From the NCBI GenBank assembly GCA_964019335.1, contig OZ025648.1:186001-250000 (forward strand): DNA of 64,000 bases, written 5' to 3'. This document shows positions 41,263 to 52,259 of this stretch, in pieces. The position numbers and the translations under genes are program-made. Origin of the DNA: Diplonema japonicum. Lineage: Eukaryota; Euglenozoa; Diplonemea; Diplonemida; Diplonemidae. The stretch's first letter is position 1, and every line of letters starts with the position of its first letter. The notes beneath the pieces are model-generated. The model made no database searches. It was not told where the DNA came from and saw nothing but the letters and a program-made list of their open reading frames with translations.

Positions 41263-44200
41263 CTAAATTGCGCCAAAATCGAGGTCGGAGGGTGGGGCGG
41301 CCCGTGTAGGCGGGGTAGGCGGTGGTGGGGGTAAAGAGTGACGTTTTGTGGACGGTGGAGGAGTAGGGGCTGGAGGCAAAATATGTTTCTGCTGCTGCTC
41401 ACCAACATTGATGTTCTTAATCTCAGAGACAAGTTGCTCGAGTTGCGACTCAAGGTCATAAAGGGGCTGACTCGGAGAGCTATCCATACTAACCATGGAT
41501 GGCTGAGGTGTTGGCACCGATGGTGTTGGTGCAGGGGGCAGCGGCGCTTTCATAGGGGGTGCCTCGAGCCGAGGAGGACTCTGCGGTGACGATGACTGCC
41601 CAAGCAGCGGGCTTGCCTGTCTCATAGCAAGGGCTGCATCTAAGGTTGCCTCTGTGACACGTATCCTTCCAGCACTTTCATTGATCGCTCGTTCCAGGTT
41701 CTCTGTTTTCCTCGAGTTTGTCTCCCTCTGCCTGTCCGTCTCCATCAACAGCTCTGTCACCCTCCTCAACTCCCCTTCCATCTTCTCTGCCCTCTCATTG
41801 CTCTTCGATGACAATGCTCTCAGCTGCTCGATTTCTCTTTTATACATCTCCTTCTCCGTTTCCTCTACCTCCGACCTTCTTGTGATCAGTCCTTTCATCG
41901 ACTCCTTCAGGCTTGCCACCTCCCTTTCCCTGTCCACGTTAGCCATTTCCAGTTCCATCTCTCTTTTGTGGTCTCGCAAAAGCATTTCCTGTTTGTGAAC
42001 GTGTGTTTCTTTCTTTTACCCCTTACCTGCATTTCAACCTTCAGCTTCTTCATCTCCTCATCGTGTTGAGTGGAGGCACGCTGTCGTTCCCTCTCGTGCT
42101 CCAAGCGAATAGTAGCCACGACGTTCTGCTGCTCACTCTATTGAAGGTATGGAATAAGACAGGGCTTTCTTTTAGTGCATACCTTTTGCTTCTCGACAAG
42201 CGCCTGTAAGATGCACGCTTGCTCTGTCTTGAGCTTGTTAACTGCTTCTGCTATCTGTTCAGAAGGTGCTGGCCCTGCTGGTGGGGGTGTAGGCGGTGAA
42301 GCTGGTTGTACGGGCTGGGCTGGTACAGGGGGAACCTGAATCTGTACCTGTGGAGGCTGCAGCACGTAAGGCTGGTACTGGGGAGGATGCGCATAATGAC
42401 TAGAGTATTCCAAGGGATGGCTCTGGTGAGGGGGGTAGTGGTGTTGTTGATGGTGATACTTCGGAGAAGGGAAGTCACCAATGGAAACTTGTGCTGTTTG
42501 ACACGAAGACGACCTTGTGCGTGCAGCTTCAGGTCTCTTCGTTTTGACTATTCCCGCGGCGTACTTCGGAAGGCATGCACCCTTCATCCCGAACATTTCT
42601 TTCTCCATTTGCTGCCCCTTGGCTTGAACAGCTTGCGGTTTTGAAAACCTTCTCTGCGGCGGTTGATCGTCCCAACCTCCAAGTTCAGCGGCCTCCAAAG
42701 CCTCAGACTGCAGCAGCAGCTTCGACCTTGGTGACAGACTCCTGGAGTGCCTCTTGAGCGGTCTCACAGGCTCGGACTGCTTAATATTTTCTCCTCTAGT
42801 GGCACCTTTCAAAAGCTTTTCACCAGTTTTTCTGTTTTTAAGCCAGATTTTGCCATTGGTTCCCTTGACCTCGTACCTGTGGAGTAAAATAGCAAGAAAA
42901 CGAGCAACATACCAGTTGTGCAGGGTCTGCTTCCTACGAGGTGCACGCTTCTGCCGCTGCGGCTGTGCAAATGGCGTCATGCTCCGTCCGTCGCTCATTG
43001 CCTCGCAGATGGGGGCCGAGCCAAGGAGGCGGACCCAGTCATCGAGGTGGATAACGCCAGTAGCGTGGGGGTCCAGCAGCATGAGGAGAGTATGCGCCAG
43101 TTCTGTGGCACCTTCTTCCTCAAGGCATTTTATTAGGTCAGTGGCATTAACCTTAGTGGACCTCCGGCCCCACAGCGTGCTATGGATGCTTGTCACTGCT
43201 TCTTGAATCCGCAACTCCTCACGCTGCGCAAAAGGTGTCCGCGAAGACTTGCGAGATGCCTCCTCGTAAGGTGACGGCGGAGTCCAGACAGGCATCTCAG
43301 GTGTCTGTATCCTCGCCACAGGTGTGCCTGCCCGTGGGTCCCGCAGCACGGGCGGTGGGATGGCCGATGCTGAAGATGTCGATCGGTTGCTGCTGTTGCT
43401 GTACTTCCTGACAATAGCATCGTAGAGCTCCAGCTCGTGCCCCGCGTACTGGTCCAAAAGACCGTCGATGTCACATAGCTTATCAGGGTTGCACTCTTTG
43501 TAGATGTTCTCTATCTTCATCTTCCAAGAGCTTTCTGACACGTCAGAGGGCATCCTGGGGAGCATCTCGTCTTGATGTTCCTCCGCAAAGGTAACAGACG
43601 ACCTTCGTTCCTCCTTGCTGCTCGCGGTGGAGAAGGGAGACTGCCCCTCGTTCGATTTCGGCTGCAGTGCAGGTGAAGGTACTGATGTCACATTAGTGAC
43701 AGTCGGGCTCTGTGAAGCTTCTTCGCTTGCAGGCTTGTTGAAACCAGTATCTGGAAGGAGTTCAGGCACTGGGGTGTTGACAGGAATGATGGGGACAGCA
43801 GAAGGTGTGTGTGTCATGACGCTGGCGATGGATGGCTCCCTGGAAAGCAGCGTGCCTTCCACGAAATTGGAGTACTGTTTCCAGTTTTGCTCTTCGTCAG
43901 CCGTGGGCACATCCTCCAGAGGCATCGTCTCAGCCTGGTAATTGCTGGAGGTTTCAGAGTCGGGTGGCTTCTTTTGAGTCGCAGATGAGGGAGTGGTTTC
44001 AATGCTCACCGCACTCTGCTGCATCTGCTGCTGCTGTAACCGTTCTCTCTCTTCTTTGATCATCTGCTGCTGCTGCTCGAGCAACACGCGCTGCTGCTCC
44101 AGCTGCTTTTCTTTCTCTTCTTGCTCCCTCTGTCGAGCAAGCACTGCGAGTTGCTCCTCTTCACGCCGCTTCAATTGTTCCTCGAGCTGCTTGTCCTGAA

Positions 44201-45455
44201 GAGACTTGAGGCGTTCAGCTTCACGCTGCTCAGCTTCCTTCTGCTGCCGTTTTAACAACATTTCTTGTTGGTCTTTCAACATCTGCGCCTCCTGCATTTT
44301 CAGCATTTGAGCCTCTTGCTGTTGTTGCTGTTGTAGAAGTGCGGCTTGTTGGTCCATTTCCAGTTGCTGTCGCTGTCTTTCCTGCTGCATCTGTTCCTGT
44401 TCTTGAAGCCTCCGTTTCTCTTCTTCCTCAGCAACGCGCTGCTCGTTGACACTTGCAACCGGTTCAACCTCCGTTTGGCCCACTGGCACAGCTTGGTGCA
44501 CTTGAGGTTCTACCTGGGGAAGTTCTGCTGTGTTCGGTGCAGGCAATGTTTCTTGCTCGGCTTGTTGCGGGGCTTCCTGCGCTTCTTCAACGAGCTTGGC
44601 CGCCGCTCGCATTTCTTGATTCGAAACCTGGTTTTCAAAGTGCTTCAAAAGCTCATCCTCATCACCGCCACCTTTGGCGTCGGGTTGCTCCATCTCCCAT
44701 TCTTCCTCTTCTTCGTCTTCTTCAAACTCGCCAGCGTCCCATTGCTCTTCAGGGTCTGGTTTGTCAGACGTATCCGGTTTGTCAGATACATCTGGTTTGT
44801 CAGACACGATGTCAGGAGGCTGCCCAGAGGAGCGGAGCATGGCGGAGGGGATGGGTAGGGACCAGTCCTCCGGGGGGAGGCTGTGCTTTGCGACGAGGCG
44901 AAGGAGCACAGCAGGGAGGGATACGTTATTAAGGTTAGCGATCGTGTCGATCAGGGTTTCAAGCTCCTTTTTATCGGACACGTAGAGGTTGTAGAAAGCA
45001 GTCAGGATGTGGGTTACACCAGCAGCAGGTCCGGTCCACTCGGCTAAAGGCTTTTTGTACCTGTTGCACAGCGTGGCCATGACAGTGTCCAAGGGGGTCC
45101 CGTGCGTGGCATCGTCGATGGTTTCTTCCACTTCGTCTTCGCCGTTGATATTATAGTGTTTATAGAATCCTTGAATCCTGAACTCTGCTAGTTCTCTGTC
45201 TATTTCTTGTTCTTCTTCATCATCGTCACCCCCCGCATCCCATTCCTCGTCTTCTTCTGTTCCTGCCTCCCAAGCATCGTCAGCTGCGTCTTCATCCTCT
45301 TCCTCGTCTTCTTCATAGTATTTGTCCTTCAGGTATTTTACTAGCTCCTCCGTGTCACCTTCCCACTCCCTTACTATTTTGTGCACTTCTGCATCGTTCG
45401 GTCTCGCGTCGCTTATCTCCTGGATTAGCCTATCAAGCTCCTCTTCTGCGGTCAT
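41263..45455 (-). CDS. Helical-repeat, Gln-rich coiled-coil and EF-hand-like protein (three exons)
   Basis: Exons 42183-45455, 42027-42137 and 41263-41988 with introns of 45 and 38 nt (donors GTATGC and GTAAGG); 1369 residues. The N-terminus has units related to the repeat protein at 25706-27559: IQGFYKHYNINGEDEVEETI, then LTAFYNLYVSDKKELETLID, each ending in a ..W motif. A further unit lies near residue 650 (IENIYKECNPDKLCDIDGLL). About 290-510 is a Gln/Glu-rich coiled coil. About 760-820 is EF-hand-like (LLMLLDPHATGVIHLDDWVR). About 1030-1080 is Pro/His/Gln-rich. The last exons add another coiled coil and a polyproline tail ending PPTRAAPPSDLDFGAI. A CCCCAG site at 45462-45463 precedes the ATG by 6 nt. 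Scaffold role inferred. Confidence 0.75.
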
Positions 45456-45759
45456 TCATACCTGGGGTTGTGATGTAATGGTTGGTTGGGGAAGAAATGA
45501 AATAATGGAAATAACGTGTGGAAAAGGAACTGACATGAAAAACGGAAAAGGGGTGGGGGAGAAAAAAAAAGGGGAAGGGCACGGAGAGATCATCAGATGG
45601 CACACGAGCCCTCGACTAACCTCCAATTATAAAAAAAAAGAAAAAAAAAAGAAAAAAAAAAGGGAATTCTTTTTCTAATCTCAAAAAACTTTTTTTCCCC
45701 CTCCCTTGTTGTTTTATGTTACATTAAGTGGTTCGCTTCATTTTCTTGTTCTCTCCGGT
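45456..45759. other. Intergenic, no gene seen
   Basis: G-rich then A-rich low-complexity sequence. No ORF beyond Lys-rich tracts. Confidence 0.6.
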
Positions 45760-46866
45760 TTATGAACTGCTGCTCCGTTCCGGTGTGGTATGTGGGAGGA
45801 GCGGTTCATCTTTTTGGGGAGGTGACCGGGTGAGGGAGATCTTCGAGGCGATAAACTGCACACACACAACACAAACCAACATTATACCAACGAAAAACAA
45901 CCCATGACACAGCAGGTTAGGAACAGGTGGGGCTGACTTAGTTTCCAAGAGCTTTCTGGTTGCAGGCTGCGGAGGCAAGTGATGGTGACGGCCTTCGGGG
46001 GGGGTTAGAACTGAATCGAGTGAAACAAAATAAGTCACACCCACACCAAGCATCACTCCGAACAACGTAGGGGTTTTCTTTTTACCAAATGTAAATCCAA
46101 AATCAACTTTAACACCCGAGCACTTCCCTTTGCTCACCAACATGCTGCTAAGAGGGTTGCTATTATGCGGGTTATCAGGGACAGGGCCTTTTACGGCAGC
46201 ACCCATGAGCTCAAGGGGGGTGATGCTTTCAGTGTTTTGTTTATTTTCTTTGTCAAGCCCTAGTACACCGCTTCTGCTGCCTACTGCGGAAAGTCCACCG
46301 ACGGGAGCAGTGAGGACTTGGAGGAGCTTTGTGGTTCTGGCGTCAAGGGGAGTGGAGAGAACAAGCTGAGCGACTGCTTTGAGGTTTTCTTTAAGTTCTA
46401 TGTTTTCTCGCGCGAAGTCGGACCTGTCTACAGTTATGTTGTCCTGCCGTAAGGTTTCTACTTCTTGTTTGTGGTGGAGCAGCGCTTTTTCTAGTTTTGC
46501 AATTTTGTCTTCGTACTGCGTGACCTTGTCTTTCAAATCGTTGTTTGCTGAGGTGAGATCGCGTTCCCTGGCCTCTCCCGCTTTCGCGCCTCTTGTGAGC
46601 ATTTCTACGCTTCCTGATAGTGCGGTGTTGGAGTGCTCGAGGTTTGCTATCCACCGTTCTTGTTGTTGAAAGTCTTCGTCCTTCCTCCTTCTCTTCCGCT
46701 TCTCCCTCCCTGTTGTGTCCGAGCTCCCCACGCTCCGTTCGGAGGATTCCGTCAACCCAGGCGACTCCGTGCTGAACCCCGCGCTTGATAAAACCTTTTC
46801 GCTCTCAACCTCCATCGGCGAGAGATTCAACGTAAGTTCATCGATTTCGTCCAAATAGAGAGCCAT
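45760..46866 (-). CDS. Coiled-coil protein with C-terminal membrane segments
   Basis: A 368-residue intronless ORF. The N-terminus is acidic and Ser-rich, then comes a basic patch REKRKRRRKDEDF directly followed by a coiled coil (about 70-170) with a heptad leucine pattern (IANLEHSNTALSGSVEMLTR). Two hydrophobic segments lie near residues 258-280 (TPTLFGVMLGVGVTYFVSL) and 316-338 (GLFFVGIMLVCVVCVQFIAS). A basic patch plus coiled coil plus membrane anchor recalls ATF6/CREB3-type membrane-tethered bZIP factors. The canonical Asn-X7-Arg of the bZIP basic region is missing, so a structural ER or Golgi coiled-coil protein is at least as likely. A CAACAG site at 46871-46872 precedes the ATG by 4 nt. 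Confidence 0.6.
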   Translation of the reverse strand: MALYLDEIDELTLNLSPMEVESEKVLSSAGFSTESPGLTESSERSVGSSDTTGREKRKRRRKDEDFQQQERWIANLEHSNTALSGSVEMLTRGAKAGEARERDLTSANNDLKDKVTQYEDKIAKLEKALLHHKQEVETLRQDNITVDRSDFARENIELKENLKAVAQLVLSTPLDARTTKLLQVLTAPVGGLSAVGSRSGVLGLDKENKQNTESITPLELMGAAVKGPVPDNPHNSNPLSSMLVSKGKCSGVKVDFGFTFGKKKTPTLFGVMLGVGVTYFVSLDSVLTPPEGRHHHLPPQPATRKLLETKSAPPVPNLLCHGLFFVGIMLVCVVCVQFIASKISLTRSPPQKDEPLLPHTTPERSSSS

Positions 46867-47890
46867 TGTGCTGTTGAGGGTGCTGGGGAGGGGGGGGGGG
46901 GGCTGATCTCAAAAAAAAAAAAAAAAAAAAAGAATGAGAGTTAGGGTACAAATCCTGGGATTTGTACTGCATTGCTGCCACTTTTCACCACGAGCCGCTG
47001 TCATGGTGCAGATATTTCTTCATCAGCGCCTTACTAAGGCGGTTGATGCGATCTCTTCAAGCTGGACTTTAGTTCACTACCGCGGGCGAAGATAAACAAG
47101 GTCTCTTGGGAAAGCCTGTTGGGCTACAAGGGACTTCACTTTTGCTCTCACTGCAGCGCGACAAGGGAGAAGGAAATGTCGACGTTCTTTGCGGGTAGGC
47201 GGACTCATCAAAAAAAAAAAAGGTGAAGGGGAGGGGGGGAAACGTTGTTCTTGTTCATCTTCTCCCCTGGCAGGTTACTGACAGGGACGGGTGGGGACAA
47301 AACAGTAATAATAAAAAGAAAGAGAGAAAGGGAGGCAAGGAGGGAAGTGAGGTAATGGTGAGTGGATAATATTTAACTTTCTTTTTTTGTTTTGTTTTGT
47401 TTTGTTTTTTTTTCTTTTTCCAGGTTTTTCTTTTTTTTTTTGTGGTTTCCTACGAAGAGTAAAGTTCGTACGCGTCTCTCTCTTATTTCTTTCTTTCCTT
47501 TTTTTTTCTTTTTTTTTTTTTTTCCTTTTTTTTCCTTCGGTTAATTTCTCTATATCCCTTATCCTTTCCTTCTCTCTTTTTAAAAAGAGAGATACCTTTT
47601 TTTTCTCTTTTTTCTTTCTTTCCCTTCTGGTAGAAAAGAAAAAAAAGAAGATAAAAGAAGGGAGGAAGAAAAGAACGTGGGAGGGAGGCTATCGAACAAA
47701 TTTGTTTAAAAGAAAAGAAGCCGATGCTCGCATTGAGGTGCGTCGGGAGGGGGGAGGAGGGAAGGGATAGGGGGGGGGAGTAAAGTAAATCATAATAGAA
47801 GCGATGACTTCTATCTATAAAAAGCACTCACCCAATTGTTTGCAAAACAACTATCACAAAGGAGCCGGACTCTGCACACAAAAAAAAAAG

Positions 47891-47925
<35 letters not shown>

Positions 47926-48206
47926 CCACCCAAAAATTTTGTCACATTCGTGTCTCTACTCGTTTCCGGGCTCTTCTCGGAATGGATACAAAATTTCTGT
48001 TTTCTTTTTCTGGCGGCCAATGCAAGCAGCGTACCACACTCCACATGACAGCACACAATAGAAAAAAATAAAAAAATAAAAAAAGAAGAAAAAAAATAGG
48101 GGTGTGGGAGGGATTTGGTGGCGAAAGAGACGGAATACAATCTTATTCTTTTTCTTTTTTTTTTCTTTCTCCCAGTTCATGTATAAAGTAAAACCTCACT
48201 CAAACT
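46867..48206. other. Gene-poor interval with long poly-A and polypyrimidine tracts
   Basis: Apart from the retroelement relic at 47000-47165 I see only low-complexity sequence, including a polypyrimidine block at 47380-47640 and an A run of about 33 nt at 47891-47923. Lys-rich or Phe-rich open frames here are not genes. Confidence 0.6.
47000..47165 (-). mobile_element. Decayed copy of the retroelement fragment at 73-957
   Basis: On the minus strand this matches the last 60 codons of the left-end fragment. Recognisable shared stretches are GTGAAGTCCCT, GGCTTT...AGAGACC, ATCTTCGCC and GATCGCATCAACCGCCTTAG. Conceptual peptides KVKSL, ELKSSLKR and DRINRLSKAL align with RVKSL, ELKTNLKK and DRINRLRKTL. 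Stops and at least one single-base frameshift make it non-coding. Confidence 0.7.
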
Positions 48207-51200
48207 CTACAGTTCCATTTCTTTCAGGTCTTCTTCGCTAATTTCCGTGTATTGGGCGGGTGTGGTTTCAGGAAGGGGTGGCATGGTTCTCTTGTTCCTC
48301 CTGCTGTAGGCAGTGAGAGCGATTGCGGACCCCATACACAGGGCACCGATGCCGCCCATGAGTGCGTAAAGCCAAGTTTTTGAAGATTCAGAGTCGGTGT
48401 TTTCTTTGGTAGGCTCCTTACCGACAGTGGTTGGGGTGTTGCCCTCTGCTACCGGATCTACCACAAGGCTGCTGCCATCTGTACTAGTGAGAGGCCCCAT
48501 GCCTTTTGAGGCGTCCTTGAGGGCAGCATGCATTTCGGAATCGATAGCGTGTGTGCTCCCATCGATGTAGTACTTCGCAAAGACACCGTCATCGGTAGCG
48601 GTTTTTATCAGCTCTTGGGAGTCTGCCCCGAGGGCGGCTGCGGTGCGTGCGTTGTTCTTCAGCATAGTAACTTCCTCTTTCTGCAGCTCCCTGTTCCAGG
48701 ACAGTGACACGCTCACCGACCACATGGGCATCTTGTCATCTGTCGGCATTGTGTACCCGGCCATCAGGACCCCCACGGTTGTCACCACAAGCTTCTCGGG
48801 GTTCTTTGCCAGCGACGGCGACGCTTTCAACATCGACATCCTGAACTTCCTCAGGAAAGCCTTCGGGTTCTCAATCAGCTCCTCTCCGGCGCCCTTCATT
48901 TTCAACAAGAACCCAGGCCTGCTGAACTCTTCCAGTTCTGGCTCACGGCAGCCAATACCCTTCCAATCGCAGCAGGTGTCTCGCTGATCCAAGGTGAGGG
49001 ACTCTTGTGTCATGCAGTCCATGCTGCACAGCTTGTCCTCATTCCTGCAGCACCACTCTTGCTTCTTGGCATCTGCGTTGATCTCGTCGTCGTCGCAGTC
49101 GTACTTCTGACGTGCGCACTTCATCCCGACGTGGCAGCACTGCTTGATCAACGACATAGGGGTCCTCATACCCTTTCTCAGCTTCTTGCACTTTTCAATT
49201 GTTTTGATAATGCGGTCAATTGGGCATCGCACACCTTGCTCCTTGCAGCACCTGTGTCTGTGCTTCTTCGTCCACGGGGCCTTCGTGCGCGCAGTCCACT
49301 CACAGTCGAGCTTGCAGTTATCGGTACAGACTACGCGGCCGTCGTTGCACGCGCAACTCTTGCAGCCAATGGTGTAGTTCATGCCGTGTGCCAGAACAGC
49401 ATCCCCGCCGTCTACGCAGTCTTTGCCGGTCTTTGGAGGGATACACTTTGCCACCCCGTTACTCTCGAAGCAAGTGTTAGGCGCCTCGCACATTATTTGG
49501 CTACAGGTCGAGACAGGCTTCTGGCAGGTCTTCTCATTGCCCCTCAAGCTTCCGACGGACCTGCACTCCAAGCCCTTTCCGCACTTCATGTCGGACCTGT
49601 TACAGTCCTCACCAAAGCTAAGGTACCTCGGCTTAGACGACACAGGTACGCACCTCGGGCCTGAAAGGTCCTCGATACAAGTAAAGTCATCCATGCAGTC
49701 GACAGTCGCGCAGGTCAAGGTCAGCTTCGGGAACTGACATGTCTTTTCGGACACGAACTCTTCCGGGTTGGAGTTCCTCATCATGCACCTCAACTTCCTT
49801 TGACATTTGCCCTTCACGACGCCTCCGGATTCGCACACCTTGCCCTCAGGGAGGTACATGTTATGCGACGGCACACAGATCTTTTTAGCTTCACCCATTG
49901 GGTACTGCTGCTTCATGCGACGCAGAATCGAGCGACACACCAAACCCTCCATGCACTTGCCAAATACCTCATTGCCAGACTGGCATACACTGCCTTTTGG
50001 AATGACCTTATCCCCAACCTCGTCGCTGCCTTCATTCGACCAATCGCTGCCTGCATGGTTCTCTGACCCATCGCTGCCTTCATTCGACCAATCGCTGCCT
50101 GTCTCTGAACCATCGCTGCCTTCATTCGACCAATCGCTGCCTGCATGGTCCTCTGACCAATCGCTGCCTGCGTGGTCCTCTGACCCGTCGCTGCCTTCAT
50201 TCGGCAACTCAATACCTTCGTTCGATTCATCACAGGCATTAAAGCAGTCAAGTTTTCCGTCAATACACATGCAGACGGTGCAGCCATCCTTGATAGAGTC
50301 CCCATCCTTCACCTTATTGTTTTTATCAGAACAATCCTTCCTCTCTTGCACGACTTGGCAAATCTTCTCAGCACCACGTCTCATGACACCATCACGGACC
50401 CTGCACTCAAGACCCTTGGCACACTTACCAAGCATCTGGTTGTTGCGCCAACATGCCTCACCTTCGGAGATGGCAGGCGGGCAGAACATTTTTGTACACC
50501 CAAGTTCTCCTCGCTTGCACCAGCAAGTGTTGCAGTCAACTTTGCCTGTCTCTCCCTCAGGGATGAAGGTGCCGTCATCAGCCATGCAGCCGGGAAGAGG
50601 GTCGATGATCAATTCAGGTACCTGGCAGATCTTCTCAGCACCAAGTTTCATGACACCATCACGGACCCTGCACTCAAGACCCTTGGCACACTTACCAAGC
50701 ATCTCGTTGTTGCTCCAACATGCCTCACCTTCAGAGATAACAGACGGGTCAATGTCCATGGGAACACACTCCGGACCATTGGGGCCGTCAATACAAGTGT
50801 CGGACCCTCGGCACTTAACAGTGCGGCAGGTCAATTTGGGTACCTGACAGATCTTCTCAGCACCAAGTTTCATGACACCATCACGGACCCTGCACTCAAG
50901 ACCCTTGGCACACTTACCAAGCATCTCATTGTTGCTCCAACATGCTTCACCTTCGGAGATGGAAGGCGGGCATGCCCTCTCCGTGCAGCTGAGTAGGCCA
51001 TCTTTGCAACTGCAGATATTGCAGTCAACTTCGCCAGTCTCTCCCTCGGGAATGAAGGTGCCGTCATCAGCCATGCAGCCTGGAAGAGGGTCGATTGCGA
51101 TGTCAGGTTGGCAGTAGGACTCTGCGACAAAGGTTTCCACACCAGCACGGGGGAGGCACATGGCGCCCTCGGGGCACACACCATAGAACTCATTGTTCCA

Positions 51201-52259
51201 CATGCACTTCTCGTCAATAGCGAGCTTCTTATCAGGCACACACATCCCGTATGGGGACCTCCCGTCCTCGCGACATACCGACCCTGCTGCACACCTCATA
51301 GCGGCACACCCCTCAATCATCTTGAGTCTCTGACAGATCTTCTCAGCACCAAGTTTCATGACACCATCACGGACCCTGCACTCAAGACCCTTGGCACACT
51401 TACCAAGCATCTCGTTGTTGCTCCAACATGCCTCACCTTCAGAGATAACAGACGGGTCAATGTCCATGGGAACACACTCCGGACCATTGGGGCCGTCAAT
51501 ACAAGTGTCGGACCCTCGGCACTTAACAGTGCGGCAGGTCAATTTGGGTACCTGACAGATCTTCTCAGCACCAAGTTTCATGACACCATCACGGACCCTG
51601 CACTCAAGACCCTTGGCACACTTACCAAGCATCTGGTTGTTGCGCCAACATGCCTCACCTTCAACCATAGCAGGGCATGCCCTCTCCGTGCAGATGAGAC
51701 CAGCATTTTTGCAACTGCAGATATTGCAGTCAACTTTGCTTGTCTCTCCCTCAGGGATGAAGGTGCCGTCATCAGCCATGCAACCGTTGGGTAACTCCCT
51801 AGGAACGCACCTAGCACCGTCGTGGTCTTCGATGCAGGTCTCGGTTGTCATGCACTGGATGCTGGCACATGTGGCCTTCTGTCTTTTGCAGACCTTGTCG
51901 CAGACGAGGCCAAGGTCGCAGTCACCGAGTAACTCTTTGTTCTCCTCGCAGGCCTCTCCCTCAGACAGGCGAGGGTACTGATCGATTGCGATGTCAGGTT
52001 GGCAGTAGGACTCTGCGACAAAGGTTTCCACACCAGCACGGGGGAGGCACATGGTGCCCTCGGGGCACACGCCATAGAACTCATTGTTCCACATGCACTT
52101 CTCGTCAATAGCGAGCTTCTTATCAGGCACACACATCCCGTATGGGGACCTCCCGTCCTCGCGACATACCGACCCTGCTGCACACCTCATAGCGGCACAC
52201 CCGTCGGCATGAGCCTGCCCTGCCAAGCACAGGGCTACCAGCCCCACAAGTTGTTTCAT
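48207..52259 (-). CDS. Giant Cys-rich type I surface protein with tandem modules
   Basis: A 1350-residue ORF. A signal peptide (MKQLVGLVALCLAGQAHA) is followed by about 900 residues of Cys-rich modules of four kinds. Type A is CAAMRCAAGSVCRED...CQPDIA (2 copies). Type B is EGEACWSNNEMLGKCAKG...ICQ (5 close and at least 4 diverged copies). Type C is a VWC/pacifastin-like CMADDGTFIPEGET...CNICSC (3 close, 2 diverged). Type D is CRTVKCRGSDTCIDGPNGPE (2 close, 3 diverged). A Ser/Asp/Gly-rich repeat of GSDWSNEGSDGSE units sits near 690-740. Three CC-containing modules (HRHRCCKEQGVRC, KKQEWCCRNEDKLC, RDTCCDWKGIGC) precede a membrane-proximal domain with SVSVSLSWN. One TM helix (LYALMGGIGALCMGSAIAL) and a short cytoplasmic tail end the protein. 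It is probably an adhesive or protective surface protein; ligands are unknown. Confidence 0.85.
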   Translation of the reverse strand: MKQLVGLVALCLAGQAHADGCAAMRCAAGSVCREDGRSPYGMCVPDKKLAIDEKCMWNNEFYGVCPEGTMCLPRAGVETFVAESYCQPDIAIDQYPRLSEGEACEENKELLGDCDLGLVCDKVCKRQKATCASIQCMTTETCIEDHDGARCVPRELPNGCMADDGTFIPEGETSKVDCNICSCKNAGLICTERACPAMVEGEACWRNNQMLGKCAKGLECRVRDGVMKLGAEKICQVPKLTCRTVKCRGSDTCIDGPNGPECVPMDIDPSVISEGEACWSNNEMLGKCAKGLECRVRDGVMKLGAEKICQRLKMIEGCAAMRCAAGSVCREDGRSPYGMCVPDKKLAIDEKCMWNNEFYGVCPEGAMCLPRAGVETFVAESYCQPDIAIDPLPGCMADDGTFIPEGETGEVDCNICSCKDGLLSCTERACPPSISEGEACWSNNEMLGKCAKGLECRVRDGVMKLGAEKICQVPKLTCRTVKCRGSDTCIDGPNGPECVPMDIDPSVISEGEACWSNNEMLGKCAKGLECRVRDGVMKLGAEKICQVPELIIDPLPGCMADDGTFIPEGETGKVDCNTCWCKRGELGCTKMFCPPAISEGEACWRNNQMLGKCAKGLECRVRDGVMRRGAEKICQVVQERKDCSDKNNKVKDGDSIKDGCTVCMCIDGKLDCFNACDESNEGIELPNEGSDGSEDHAGSDWSEDHAGSDWSNEGSDGSETGSDWSNEGSDGSENHAGSDWSNEGSDEVGDKVIPKGSVCQSGNEVFGKCMEGLVCRSILRRMKQQYPMGEAKKICVPSHNMYLPEGKVCESGGVVKGKCQRKLRCMMRNSNPEEFVSEKTCQFPKLTLTCATVDCMDDFTCIEDLSGPRCVPVSSKPRYLSFGEDCNRSDMKCGKGLECRSVGSLRGNEKTCQKPVSTCSQIMCEAPNTCFESNGVAKCIPPKTGKDCVDGGDAVLAHGMNYTIGCKSCACNDGRVVCTDNCKLDCEWTARTKAPWTKKHRHRCCKEQGVRCPIDRIIKTIEKCKKLRKGMRTPMSLIKQCCHVGMKCARQKYDCDDDEINADAKKQEWCCRNEDKLCSMDCMTQESLTLDQRDTCCDWKGIGCREPELEEFSRPGFLLKMKGAGEELIENPKAFLRKFRMSMLKASPSLAKNPEKLVVTTVGVLMAGYTMPTDDKMPMWSVSVSLSWNRELQKEEVTMLKNNARTAAALGADSQELIKTATDDGVFAKYYIDGSTHAIDSEMHAALKDASKGMGPLTSTDGSSLVVDPVAEGNTPTTVGKEPTKENTDSESSKTWLYALMGGIGALCMGSAIALTAYSRRNKRTMPPLPETTPAQYTEISEEDLKEMEL
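50626..50922. repeat. 297-bp internal direct repeat, copy 1 (copy 2 at 51334-51630)
   Basis: Nearly identical at nucleotide level to 51334-51630, offset 708 bp. It encodes one type B and one type D module plus the start of the next type B module. Silent sites agree too, so the duplication is recent or homogenised. Confidence 0.85.
51091..51311. repeat. 221-bp internal direct repeat, copy 1 (copy 2 at 51982-52202)
   Basis: Differs from 51982-52202 at only a few positions, including GCG/GTG and ACA/ACG changes. It encodes the type A module, so the mature N-terminus of the protein is repeated about 300 residues later. Confidence 0.85.

Noticed and set aside
50030-50220. CRISPR-like or minisatellite array at the repeated GATTGGTCAGAGG-type units
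   Set aside because: It is coding sequence for the Ser/Asp/Gly repeat of the Cys-rich protein, in frame throughout.
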